This document shows, one piece after another, positions 13,001-24,784 of a stretch of 64,000 nt of DNA. Every line of letters starts with the position of its first letter. Position 1 is the stretch's first letter. The stretch spans positions 9,920,001 through 9,984,000 of the forward strand of contig NC_083599.1 of the NCBI RefSeq assembly GCF_020882245.1. Reading direction: 5' to 3'. The DNA comes from Rhopalosiphum padi. Taxonomy: Eukaryota; Arthropoda; Insecta; Hemiptera; Aphididae. Below the pieces are notes generated by a model. It was given only the letters and a program-made list of their open reading frames with translations. It did not search any database and was not told where the DNA came from. A program made the position numbers and the translations under genes.

Positions 13001-16000
13001 TATATGTATATATATATATAGTCAGCGGTCTCTGGGCCCCCGTCGTACGCAATAATAAATTCAATAAGCCGTCCCGACCCAGTCCTTCTTCTTATATATT
13101 GTGTTTGTGTGTGTTATATACCTTTGTGTTTGGGGATAAAAGCATAGAATGAAAAACGACGGCGGCGATATTATTATCGTTTCGCGTTCAAAGGGCAAAC
13201 GGAGGATTTTTTTTTTTTATTCATATATATATATGTATATACATGCGTACGTACACACATACAAATAGCTTGTTGCTTTTTAGAGTAGAACGCGCGAGTG
13301 AAAAACAGAATAGAAAAAAATCATCAGAGGACGAATCTTTTGAAGAGGAATTTTTAATTTGTGTTTGTCTGTTGTTGGGCTCATCGAGTGTGTAAAAAAA
13401 CAAACTTTACGTGCGCATCGCGGAAATGTACAACAATTTTTTTCCCCCCTTATAATTGCCCGGCGGGTGGACTAACGCGCGGCTATTATTACATAATAAT
13501 GCATCACAAAGCCGCGTCTGTACCACCTTCGTCGCGTGCGATACACATAATATTATTATATCGGTATAGGTACCTACAGCGGACCTACAGCGATTGTATT
13601 GACGAATAAAATTATTGCCGGGGATTATTTCGGAAAAATGAATAATTCTATTTTGGGGTGCTTAAGCCCTGTAAACCCACGGGCCCTTTCCCGTGACCAT
13701 GGATAATGGTATTTTTGTATGTAGGTATATGATCGCAAATACCACTGCTGTATACAAGGTCAGTGGCATAATAGTTATAAATAAATCATGAGGGCAGAGT
13801 TAAATGTAATATACATATAATACGATTTTTTATACGTAAATCTAATAATACTTCATAGGTACCTACTGTTTATTTAAAGAAAAAAAGTACTTCTTTTTAC
13901 TTTTAGTAAAAAGAGAGATATTTAAAAAATAAAGGTATAATCACAATAATAAGTTTATAGTTTCTTTAACTTAAAAAAAAAAAGCAAATATTAATTTAAA
14001 ATGCATCCTTTGAATCTGCTTGCGGTTGTTATTAACGAACAAGAATAGAACAATAACACAAAAGGCTTTATAAAGATCCAGCATTCCTATAAATATGATC
14101 GTTACCTAACACAAATCAAGGACGGTATCAAGAGCCTTTGCCTCCTTGTGTTTTTTTTTAATTATATATATATATATATATATATGTGTAATTTATAATA
14201 TCACACATAAAATATAATTAGGTTGGCACATTGGTATAGATATTAGTTTAAATTTTACTCAGAACAGTTAAAAATAATAAGAAAGACAAACAGATCACTT
14301 ACGCTATTTCACAGATGTACTGCGCAGTGTGGTCCAAATTCTGTTTTAACACAAACCGTGACCTTCATCGATGATGCAAAGTTATATTTAGAAGATTCCG
14401 TGGTGTACTGGTGTACACGAGATTATTGTAACGTCCACAAGCGTATCGTATTTTTAGTAACGTGTTCGGAAGTTATTTAACTACAAATCTATAAACGATT
14501 TCAGTACAAAGTCGTTGGCCCACTTTAATCATTACATCTTTTTTTCTTGAAACATAGCCTGAGGAAGCGGGGTAATCGCACTACACAACTTGTTCCAATA
14601 TTCACCTTTACCACTTCAAATCGCCGTGGTGCGAAAATCGTCAACGACGATATTATTATACGTTTATGAGAATAATACGAAAATATAGCCATAATATGAT
14701 ATTGTTATAATTTAACTTCTGTTGTGTATAATATTATAATAAACGCGTGTCCGAACGTGCTATATAAAATAAAATATATTATATATTTCGAGTTAACACG
14801 CCGTTTCCGAGCACGTTCGGAATACGCGGGAATTCGTGGTAATACGCGGTGATTAAACACTAAACAGAAAAAAAAAAACGGTCTTTTTTTCCATTTTCCC
14901 ATATTACACACGCTCAGATTATTCGTTCACTGTCCTTTACACCGCTCTCTGTTTTTCTCTCTCACTCGCTGTTTCTGTTTCCATTTCGACGTGTTTACGC
15001 GCGTGTATGTGTGTGTGTGTCTCTCTCTCTCTTTCTCTCTATTTGTCTCGATTTTTTTCGTTCAAAACGTTTAAAATAATAAAACACACGCACTCACACG
15101 CGGGTATTGCGCATAACTATTGCGATATTACAGTGCGGCGGTGGTGCAAGCAATCACGACCACAACGACGAAACCGAAATATTAAAAAAAAAAAATTCAA
15201 GCCGAGAAAGAACAACACACGGTCGCAGGTATTTCTATATATTATGATCATTAATGAGCTCATACCTTGGAAGCTTTGTATTATGCTATCGTTTTGTCGA
15301 CGGTAATTTATTATTCTGAACCATCATCGGTTTATATAAACTCATTAAACTATGGAGATAATATGTTAATAATATTATATTCAAACATTATCAAAATTGT
15401 GTATTGTTAATTTTACGCACCAATTTTTAAAAGTCCACGAGGCACTCAAAATAACATTTTTTAATATAAGTTTTCTCAGCAATTAATAACTAATATGTGT
15501 TTTTTTTATGTTTTTAATTCAGGCGTCTTATCCACAAAAGTTTAAATCACGGCTTACTCCTACAGGTAAAACTACGATATATTTTTTTATTTTTTCGGTG
15601 TATTTAAATAAGCATTATAGATAACTGGGATCATTATGTGGACATCAAAATATATACGATGCGATTAAGTGGAATGACTCCGATACAAGTTTTATATAAA
15701 ATGATTATAAACACTCATAATATAATGGTTAATCATTTGTTGCTACGAAGTATGTGCAACTGAAATTAGCAGATAAAAAGACAATTCGAGAATTTTGAGC
15801 GTTCGATAAGATCTCGAAGACCCTCTCCGAGTTAAGCCAAACAGTTGTGACGAGCGACGACGGTCATTGATTATTTCGTTATTTCAACTCATTTCAGTAG
15901 ATATTTTGCATCGCGTTTAAAGGTATCAAAGTATCATATTTTCCATACAATAAAACTATATATGATAACATAAATATAATATATATATATATATTAATCA

Positions 16001-17236
16001 CGGGTCATCGTTAATAATATTACAATTCACGGGGAGCCGGCGAAACGATTCAATCCCGCGCCGTGGATAAAATATAATTACGTCTCAATAAAATTCGGAA
16101 TACGCGTCGCAGGTGAATACAATAATGAATTACAATAGAATTGAAAAAAAAAAATTGATAAAATTCCATAATAACACGCGTTCGTATAACCGTATGAAAA
16201 CATTGAAAACGACCATGTGCAAACAAAGTTTCCGAATTCACAGCCGAAACGATCGCCCTGTATAATATAATACACCCTCGGCGAGCGACGAGAGCACCAC
16301 TCCTCCGCTCGCTCACCGACGTCCGATGAGGGACGTCTCTGTACCAGTGTTTATATTATACCGTTTATAGTATAGCGGTGTACAGCAGTATAGTTGGTCT
16401 TTTTATTGTCGTCGTCGTCGTTGTATTTTTTTTTTTTTTTTAATTAAACCGTCGTCGTCGTTGTCGTCATCGTACAGCCATAGTCTCGCAGGGGGCAGGC
16501 GACGGACGGACGACGCGCGCGAATTAAACAGCCGCACGAAATTAATTTTTGGTCTCTTTTTTTTTTTTTTTTCGTAGTTTTATTGCTTTTCTCCGTATAA
16601 TCACTGCACTGTGTGTAATATGTATACGTAATATACGTTATCATCACGGTATGACGGAATTTTAACGTTTTCGATACCAAACGAAACGCGTGACGAAACG
16701 AGCAATAATAATAATAATAATAATATAATCATATAATATTAATCGCGCGTTTTTCCGCATATTTTCCGAAGTGACCGTGTGTCGCCGATGCGATCAACGC
16801 ATGACAATTATAATTATATCAATCAATTTTCAAATTGAGTTACTGCATTATTCGAAAATATGATATTATCCAGTTGTAAACGGTTGTAGTATAGTTGCGA
16901 TTCAATATATCATTTGACCGAGTACGATAGGCCAACATATCGTGGTAGAATGAATAGAAATGTGTAAAACATAAATGTGTATAGTTATAAACATAACGAT
17001 GTAAACTTATCCGAGTAGTATATTGGTACTTGTGACATCTAATGTATATTAAATTATAGTACAATTTATTGTATTCTTTGTGTACACTCATTATTATCGT
17101 AGACGTGCGTGCCCTGTGAAAAGTCTATATATTATTCATACTTTAAACGTTCGATCTATTCACAGATATGGTTATAATATTATAGGAAAGTAGGAAAGTA
17201 GGGAATAACGCATTGTGTTACATAAAACTTTACTAA
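13001..17236. other. Non-coding stretch, mixed composition, many simple repeats
   Basis: Patches of moderate GC content alternate with A/T runs. Simple repeats include (TA)n at 14163-14184, (GT)n then (CT)n at 15008-15040, short (GTC)n near 16407-16420 and (TAA)n near 16704-16723. Several frames of 60-100 codons occur on both strands (for example 16050-16316 minus), but none shows a motif or a convincing pair of splice sites. Confidence 0.45.
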
Positions 17237-17674
17237 AAACGAAAAAATAAATCACTAATCGATAATTATCCCATATTATGGCTGTACATATTTCAAGTCG
17301 AGCAACAGTTACACCTGCTATATAATTCAATGGTCCTGTGCGAAAACTGGCTATTTTCACATTTTCTCAAAATGCACGTTTTTACGGTTTTTCATAAAGA
17401 ATATTGTCGTCTGCCTTTCGATCGAATAACCGGACATCTTCGTTTGTTAGATAAGCTAATATCGTATAAATTGGTATGTCTAGTAAACAGAGTTCAAAGC
17501 AATAAAACCTGGTATTATTGTATGCCTCCCGAACAATTTCTTAATACGGAGATAGCCCGTTCTCGTATCGAATCTTTCAATTATTCTGCACACCCTGAAA
17601 AAAATCCTGCGCACATACGAGTGCCTACTAGAGAGGCGAGCTTGGTTAATTTTATAGTTCTATTATTAGCTTAG
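17237..17674 (+). CDS. Unidentified protein-like open frame
   Basis: The frame is open for about 145 codons, with the first ATG at 17330 (114 codons from there to the TAG at 17674). Composition is less AT-rich than its surroundings and the translation is varied rather than simple-repeat driven, with blocks such as CRLPFDRITGHLRLLDKLIS, TWYYCMPPEQF and HPEKNPAHIRVPTREASL. I recognise no domain. There is no obvious acceptor at the upstream end. It could be a single-exon gene fragment, a decayed transposon or integrated-virus piece, or a long chance frame. Part of the minus strand is also open here (17172-17360), which weakens the case. Confidence 0.3.
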   Translation, partial: KRKNKSLIDNYPILWLYIFQVEQQLHLLYNSMVLCENWLFSHFLKMHVFTVFHKEYCRLPFDRITGHLRLLDKLISYKLVCLVNRVQSNKTWYYCMPPEQFLNTEIARSRIESFNYSAHPEKNPAHIRVPTREASLVNFIVLLLA

Positions 17675-17951
17675 TTTTTTTTTCATTGTTATTAAAATCG
17701 CATCACCTCGTGTATAAATTTTTTTTAAAAGTGCAATAACTGTAATTTGGGTAGGTACAAACTAATGTACTACCTTAGTAGTTTTTAAAATAATACAATT
17801 ATTGTTTATACACAGTTTTAATTTTATAATTTAATATTCAATACGAATGACTGGAAAAAAATGAATTATATAACAAAAACTACATAAATTTACCTACATT
17901 TTACCGGTAAATTTATCAATACATTTTTATCTGTAAATTCCACATCATTAC
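17675..17951. other. AT-rich spacer
   Basis: No coding, repeat or RNA signal seen between the open frame and the next mobile element. Confidence 0.5.
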
Positions 17952-18380
17952 CATAGGCGTAAATTTGCCTTGTTAAAAGGGGGGCTAAAATTATAAACAT
18001 AGAACAGTCCCGTGGAGGACTTACATCCCCGCACTCCCTACATATAAATTTTACAATTTTATATAAAATGTATATAAAAACTTCAAAATTATTTATTTAA
18101 CGGCGTATAAAATACATAACTTTTTATCGTTGCCGTTATAAAATATTAACGTATAGCTCAATTATTTTAATTTTATTACACATTTACAATACAAAATTCA
18201 TACATAAAGCTTAAATGTTCATACAACACATACATATCGGCTATCGGGTATCCTGATTATAGGAATTATGTTTTACATTTTATAATTTTTTCCAATAAAT
18301 AACCTTAAATTGCTTGAAAAACTTCTAAAAAAATGTAGGAGGGCTAAGCCCCTAAGACCCCTTCCTGGTTTACGTCTATG
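17952..18380. mobile_element. MITE with CATAGGCGTAA-type ends, copy 2
   Basis: A 429-bp element. The left end is CATAGGCGTAAATTTGCC; the reverse complement of the right end is CATAGACGTAAACC. It is flanked by near-identical 8-bp direct repeats, ATCATTAC (17944-17951) and ATCATAAC (18381-18388), consistent with a hAT-type insertion. The interior is non-coding. If the exon ending at 18474 is real, this copy sits in its downstream intron, about 90 bp from the splice donor. Confidence 0.65.
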
Positions 18381-18473
18381 ATCATAACATATTATTATAT
18401 GTCTACAGTATTTTCTATGATATTTATTGTATGAAATAATATATGATATTGTACACGATTTCAGTATACTCAC

Positions 18474-18731
18474 GTAATGTTGTCGATTGGCGGCCACGTA
18501 CGACGTGCACCACTGTTTCGGCTGTACGGTCAAGTACCGTCTAGCGGACGCGGTCTGATCGCCACCGAAATCTCCAAACTCCTCGGCAGCGTCGTCATCG
18601 TCGTCCGCGCCTCCGCCGTCGTCGTGGTTATAGTCGACGCCGTAGACGATGCCGTTTCCGTTGCTGCCGGATCGCTGAAATGGCCACTGGCGATTGGCGT
18701 GCATCATCTTCCGGTTACGATACGGAATCTC
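18474..18731 (-). CDS. Candidate host coding exon with acidic tract
   Basis: On the minus strand the frame runs from a possible acceptor (ATTAG at 18736-18732) through EIPYRNRK, two Met codons from 18707, a Gly/Asn-rich segment, an acidic block GGGADDDDDAAEEFGDFGGD and then RRYLTVQPKQWCTSYVAANR. It ends in CATTAC immediately before a strong donor, GTGAGTAT, at 18473. The 258-bp exon starts and ends in phase 0 (86 codons; 78 from the first Met). The GC and CpG content stands out from the flanks and the other minus frames are poorer. A start at 18707 would make it a first coding exon; otherwise it is internal, since an in-frame TAG lies just upstream. No family is recognised. A complementary plus-strand frame is a shadow. 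Confidence 0.5.
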
Positions 18732-20652
18732 CTAATATTATCGTGTTAAATAATTGTTGTGCTCGCAATAATCTCAATTATCGACAGTTATGCGAAGCCT
18801 GCAGACGAGATCCGATTGCCGCAACTGCGAAAGAAGTCCGCCGCCTCCGCTAACCGAAGAGGTCGTGTGCGAAATACGATAATTATGTAATAATTGTAGA
18901 CCTTTTGCGGCTAAAATATATAGTCAGGTTAGCTGAAAAATAAAAAGAGAAAAGTAGCGAGTAAGCAAACATCGCGTATAAATTACAATATATAGTTATT
19001 ATTACGTTCTATTCTAATAAATATGATTTATATTGAGAAGTTATAATAATAATTAATAATATTACAATACATAAAACAAATTATTGAAATCCCGGTACTA
19101 ACCGAAAAGAAACCTAATATTGATTTTAAGACCAATAACTCTCAAATGATAAGGAACACTCGACAATTTTGATATTTTCAAATAACTGGAACTGAAACCT
19201 TCAAGTTCTTTAATTAAAAAATATCGGTTTTTTTAGAATGATTAGGTATATTTTAATTTCGATTCTACCTTCGTAGTAGTTTTTCAGGAGAGCTAACTGC
19301 TCATAAATTTGGGTTTGTACAACTAAAAATTTCGATATATCTAAAATGAAAATTTTAAAAATATTTTGCGTTCGTATTTAAGTAAATGACCTTATTGCTT
19401 GATGTACAGAACTTGAATACGTTACCTGAAAGAAGTGTACAATGATAAATTAACTACGTATTAAAATATTAATTGTACTTTTATAAAATATAAACAACAC
19501 ACACGACTATTCGATAAATTGAAAATAACATAAAAATCCATAGTCGTATTACGATTGAGTGAAAAAAAAAAAAAAAAACTATGTATTTCGGCTAAAAAAA
19601 ACTGGTGCGCCAGCCCCAATGCCGGTCATCATAATTACGAATAAATCTCCGCCCCCTCCCCCTAAAATAGGTATAGGTAATACAGTGGGCCGCGGGGTGC
19701 ACGAACTGCTAAATTTTCGACCGAATTATTGTATTATACGTGCGGTCTAATAACTGTTCCGCCGTATAACGTTATTATCACTGCAACGATATTTACCTCC
19801 ATACGCGTGAGTGTGTGTGTGTGTGTGTGTGCGCGCCACTACTCGATGGTGTTTTGCAATTTTTTTTTTCACCCCCCACCATTACCGCGTCCGCGTCACG
19901 GGTGGTCGGAATGTTTGATTAAAAAAAATAAAAATAAAAAATACCACGACCGGCGAAACGGTTACACTGCCACTACTACGGTAGACGGGTCGGGCGCGTG
20001 TAACTCAGCTCGCCGTCGCTGCCCGACGATAAAACGCGCGTTTGTGTTATTGCGCCGTACGGTATACGGACCATTGAATTCCCCTTCGGACCGGCTGACA
20101 CCTCCGATCCACTCGTTTCCTGCATTTATATGCACCGATTTTTTTTTTATTTTTATCCTGTACGCAAGACGACTTATTAATATTATACGTCGATTACGGG
20201 AAAGTACGTTTTCCCTCGGAAAAAAATAAATCCGAATAATGTTCATATCATTATTATTATTATTATTATTATACATTAATTATTATACGACATGTTAAAA
20301 TTATTATTCAAGACGTCTCGCCATATGCATGGATACTGTGATTTACGAGGGCTTGCATATTGTCTACGAATTAAAAATTTATAGTTAAGTTATTTTTACT
20401 ATAACAATTGAACTTAACTAGATAATTTTTGATATCGGTTAATAATGTCAGTAAATTGTTTTTTTTTTTTTTTCTATTCAATAAAGATGGACATTTTCAA
20501 TACTGTATAATCACTGTATATTTTTGAATTAGTAAACAATAACCGAGAAAAAATAAACTAATAATTAACTTTCCAAACCTAACTACCTAATCAACTGGTT
20601 TGTATATTATAAAAGTATAACTAAATGACAATAAAATATTAAAAAAATATCA
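18732..20652. other. Upstream flank of the 18.5-kb exon, GC patch at 19.8-20.1 kb
   Basis: Contains a moderately GC-rich patch at 18.78-18.87 kb and another at about 19.8-20.1 kb with (GT)n at 19808-19831. If the minus-strand exon at 18474-18731 is a first coding exon, its promoter could lie here, but I see no core promoter element I would defend. (ATT)n lies at 20250-20271. Long frames at 19729-20276 on both strands arise in the GC patch and are not credible genes. Confidence 0.4.
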
Positions 20653-23600
20653 GCGGACTCGCTTTTATTAACGTCATTTCAATCGTCGTACTTCGTCATT
20701 GAAAAGGCCACCGTAAAGGATGTGCTAAATAATTATAAATCATTGCATACAGAATATAACGGTTTGCAAATAAGACGGAATAATCAGAAATATCAGCATG
20801 ACAGCTTATATTTTATGATATTTACGATATTATTATTAATGTTCTCGGTAGGTTGAGCAATTAACATTTTTACCATAGCAATTTTTATCATTGCATAATA
20901 TACAACATACAAGTGATACCGAAGTATTAACGTTAAGCTTTATTTACTTTGATGACAATTTTTTCAACCTACTGAATTATTAACAATATATAAATAAATT
21001 ATTAATTTCAAGTATAACATGTATATAACCAATTAGGTGTAAAATATTCTTGCAAATTGAAGCTGGTACCATCTCTGTCCAAATACATGTTTAATATATG
21101 CAATGGTTAATCAATAAATGTAAATTAAATTTAGTAAATCCTTAAAAAATCGTATTGCAGATTTTCAGATATTGTTTTTCTCAGCTATTTTACTGTAGCT
21201 CTTACATTCACCCTAAACAGTCCAAACGCCATAAATAATAAACTATTGGTTATTGCATGAACAATTTTCGCTATTGAAATGCGTCGAAAATGGTTAAAAC
21301 ATTAAATTCTAATAATATTAAATTTAAAATTGTTACCATACAACAGCGTGTGTGCAAAAATATATTTAAATTAAAAACAAAAAAAAATGTTGAAAAAAAC
21401 ACATTTACCGACTCACCGTGTATAATATGTCTTAAATAATTATAAAATTCTTTTCGTATATCCGATACACAGCACCGTATTATATTCATATATTATATGG
21501 CCTGCAGCTGGTATAATAATAATATGGCAAATACATAATAACGCTTATTATACATATACCATGTTTTCGTACATAATATTATATAATATTATCGCTGTGT
21601 TTTAGTATGCAGTAATAATTATTACCATACAGTCTATGTGTGTGTGTGTTTTTTAAGAGCACGTAACGCGATAATCCACTGAATGTTTTTCCTATAGACG
21701 GCGTGGCGAGTGCCATCCCGCCAGCCATTACGCGTCCCTACCAAAAACGGTACAAATATTATTCACTTACACGATCACAAGACGTGTCTACTCCTCGTTA
21801 AGCGATAATATAATACATTTAAGACAAACACAAACATAATATATTATTATAATAGCACACGCGGCGCGTAACACGGGTGAACATCGCCGTGCGTGTTTCT
21901 ACGTATATACGGCAGTATCGTAAATAATGTTATCGCAACATCTGGAGATGATGATTATATTATTATGTGTATATCTATTATAATATATGCGCGGATCTGT
22001 TTTTAAACTAATTTTTCAAAACTAATTGTTATTGGAGACCCGCAAAATAATAATAATTATTTCTACGATGTTAGCCGTGATACTATATAGGCTGTTACAC
22101 GGGAACAGCTAATAATGACATTTTTTGTTGATCTTTTGGGGATACATTTCAAACGGAAAGAGACAAATCTATAGTTTTTAAAGTGGAGTTGTTTTTTATT
22201 TTTTATTTTTTTCGATAAACACTTTTTCATAGCACGTGTACACACGTAACATATGCACTTGATCGAAAGTTCTACATGGGCTGTGTAAATCAAATTTGAT
22301 TTACATTTTTTAACTGCACAAGATCAAAACGGTTCGTAATAAATTCGTTTCGAGTAGGTATAATTTATTTTTTAAATTCGAACCAGGTTAATGTATATAC
22401 ACTTCTCTGCTGTATATTATTATCAATGACAACTATTTTTTCATCAAGTTAAGCATAGAAAACTGTTTTGTTTTTAAATCGTCAACAATCGTTTACAATT
22501 ACAAAACATAAATATGTCATTATCGTTTAAAGTTTTAATTAACAAACAGTATTCAATATTTCGATAGTAAAATTTAGAAAATATATATAAATCTAGTGAA
22601 AAATCACAAGTCTATACATCTAGAGAGTCTTACATAATCACCATTATTGCCATGTAACATGTTTCAAATTAAATTTGAAATGTTCTTTTCAGTTTATAAT
22701 ATTATACATTCATAATTTTGCATATTTTTAATACTTATTAAAATAACATAACTTATAGTTTGATAAACATTTGGATATAAATCACAATACACAATAATTT
22801 AAATTAATTACGGGCTATAGCTAATAAAAAATACCTAAGCATACTGATAGCATATTTTATTATAATACAATCCGTATTATTTCAGAAAATATAGTAGAAA
22901 TTTAATTTTCAGTACTAAATACAAAACAAAACATATTATATAACTTTATAGTGCGCTCTAATAACGTATCAAACCAGGTATTTTAAAATATGGTCCTTAT
23001 AATAGTACAATTAAAATTCGAAAAATCGGATTTTAAATAAATGCGTAAAATCTTCAGCACCATTATACCAATATAAATTTATTTTACAATGATTCCGAAA
23101 TTTGTTTTAAATTCAAACAGTACACGAATCGCAGAGCACGCGCGTTTCAAAATCCAATTTCCTTGTAGACTGTAATGCGTTATGTGGACAATTTAAAATG
23201 CAATTATATTTTTCATTTTCTCGATCGCAACGGCATTAAAAAATAAAGAAATACAACCGTTTCACGCTGTAATAATAACAATAAGAGGATCAACTATTGT
23301 TTTCGATTTTTTCGCATGAAGAGAAGAAGGAGAGAGCATTAAAATGTGAACGAATGGAAAAATATTTCGAATATTTCCGAGGGGGAAAACAACGTTCGTT
23401 CATTCATCGTCATTATACCTATACACCGCCGGCTTATTTGTTGCCGCGGCTAAGTCTAAGATCTGTACACTTTCACCGCCGTTCCCGGATAACCCTGTGC
23501 ACTTTTAGCCTTAAGGACTTACAACCGCAGTACACGACATACACGACTAGTGGTGTAGATGGCGGCGGCGGAGAAGGGGTATGCTATTTAATTTGTTATC

Positions 23601-24464
23601 GTGACTGTTCTACGAACCAAAATCACACAACTTGTTGATCACATAATGGTTTATGCGTGTAGTATAATATTAAATGTTTATGAAATTCACAAATAACATT
23701 TTGACTTGTCGATATTTTTGCACACGGTGGCGGACATAAACGTCGACAAAACAGTGAGTTACCTCACATACATAATAAACGTTGTTTGAAAACAGTGTAA
23801 CCGTTGTAATAGTTTGATTAATTTAATACTATTTCAAATGTAATTCAGTTTCATCGAATTATTTTAATACTTTAGTAATTTAATACAACTATTAATAATT
23901 TGGTATGTAAGTAAGTTTATTCGTAGGCTTGTACTTTGATTAAACAAATAATTCATAATAATATACAAAACGATAACAAGGAAATATACTATTGCCGTTG
24001 AACTTCAAATTAAAACTACAATAAAAATGAGAACTGAATAAATAATAATATAATTTATTTTTGAAAATCGAAAAAAATATAATTTCAGAGACGGCGTCTT
24101 GTATAGGCAATTTAAGGCCATCCGCGCGCTTTAAAATAGTACTGACTGCATTAATAATAATATAATAAAATTACTTCATGTCGTGCCATAGTACATGGTG
24201 TTTTTACCTTAACATATAACTATATAACCACAATCCGTAGACTACAGAGTAGTTATAAATTTACGTGAATACGACCGAAGTAACTATATTGTAATAATAC
24301 AACCATCGTGTACACTGTATTTACCGTGTTATTGGTGATACTATTTTGTCTTAGTCACGTGCAGTTCAATTGTACGCATTTTAATACAAAAACATTATTA
24401 ATTTTCATTTGACATTGAAATAGTTTTTTTAAATCAAAGTAAGTGTTGTCTTATCAGTCTAAAA
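20653..24464. other. AT-rich non-coding stretch
   Basis: Mostly A/T-rich. A more mixed patch at 23.29-23.64 kb is open on the plus strand but shows no motif. An ATG-less plus frame at about 20653-20848 is noted among the rejected items. No repeat ends were found. Confidence 0.45.
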
Positions 24465-24776
24465 CAGCGGTCCTAAATAGGATTTTAGAAAGGGCCAAAT
24501 GTAAATTTTGAAAATTACTTGCGGGTCGCATACATTTTTTGATAATTAATAATTTAAAATTTAAAAAGGTACAACTGCTTACTAAATTTAGTGGAGGAGG
24601 TTAAAATGAGACAGGATATTTTTTAATTCAATGCAAGTTGAAAATAGAAAGATAAAATAAATAGAAATAATACGATAAGATGAAAAGCGACGTTCATTTT
24701 ATTCACTGTTTAAAGAATTTTGGAATTTAGAATGTACAATTTAATTTTAGTGCGGGCCGCGTAGTGGGGACCACTG
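24465..24776. mobile_element. hAT-type MITE, perfect 8-bp target duplication
   Basis: A 312-bp element beginning CAGCGGTCC and ending GGACCACTG, so the termini are inverted with one mismatch. It is flanked by the perfect direct repeat GTCTAAAA (24457-24464 and 24777-24784). It contains GGGCC/GGGTCGC and GGGCCGCG motifs near the ends, a layout shared with the copy at 49429. No coding capacity. The 8-bp duplication and CAG...CTG ends are the known hAT signature. Confidence 0.8.
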
Positions 24777-24784
24777 GTCTAAAA

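Noticed and set aside
20653..20848. ATG-less plus-strand frame with protein-like text and a GTAGGT after it
   Set aside because: About 65 codons with no motif, a poor acceptor and an A/T-rich hydrophobic end. It is within chance expectation.
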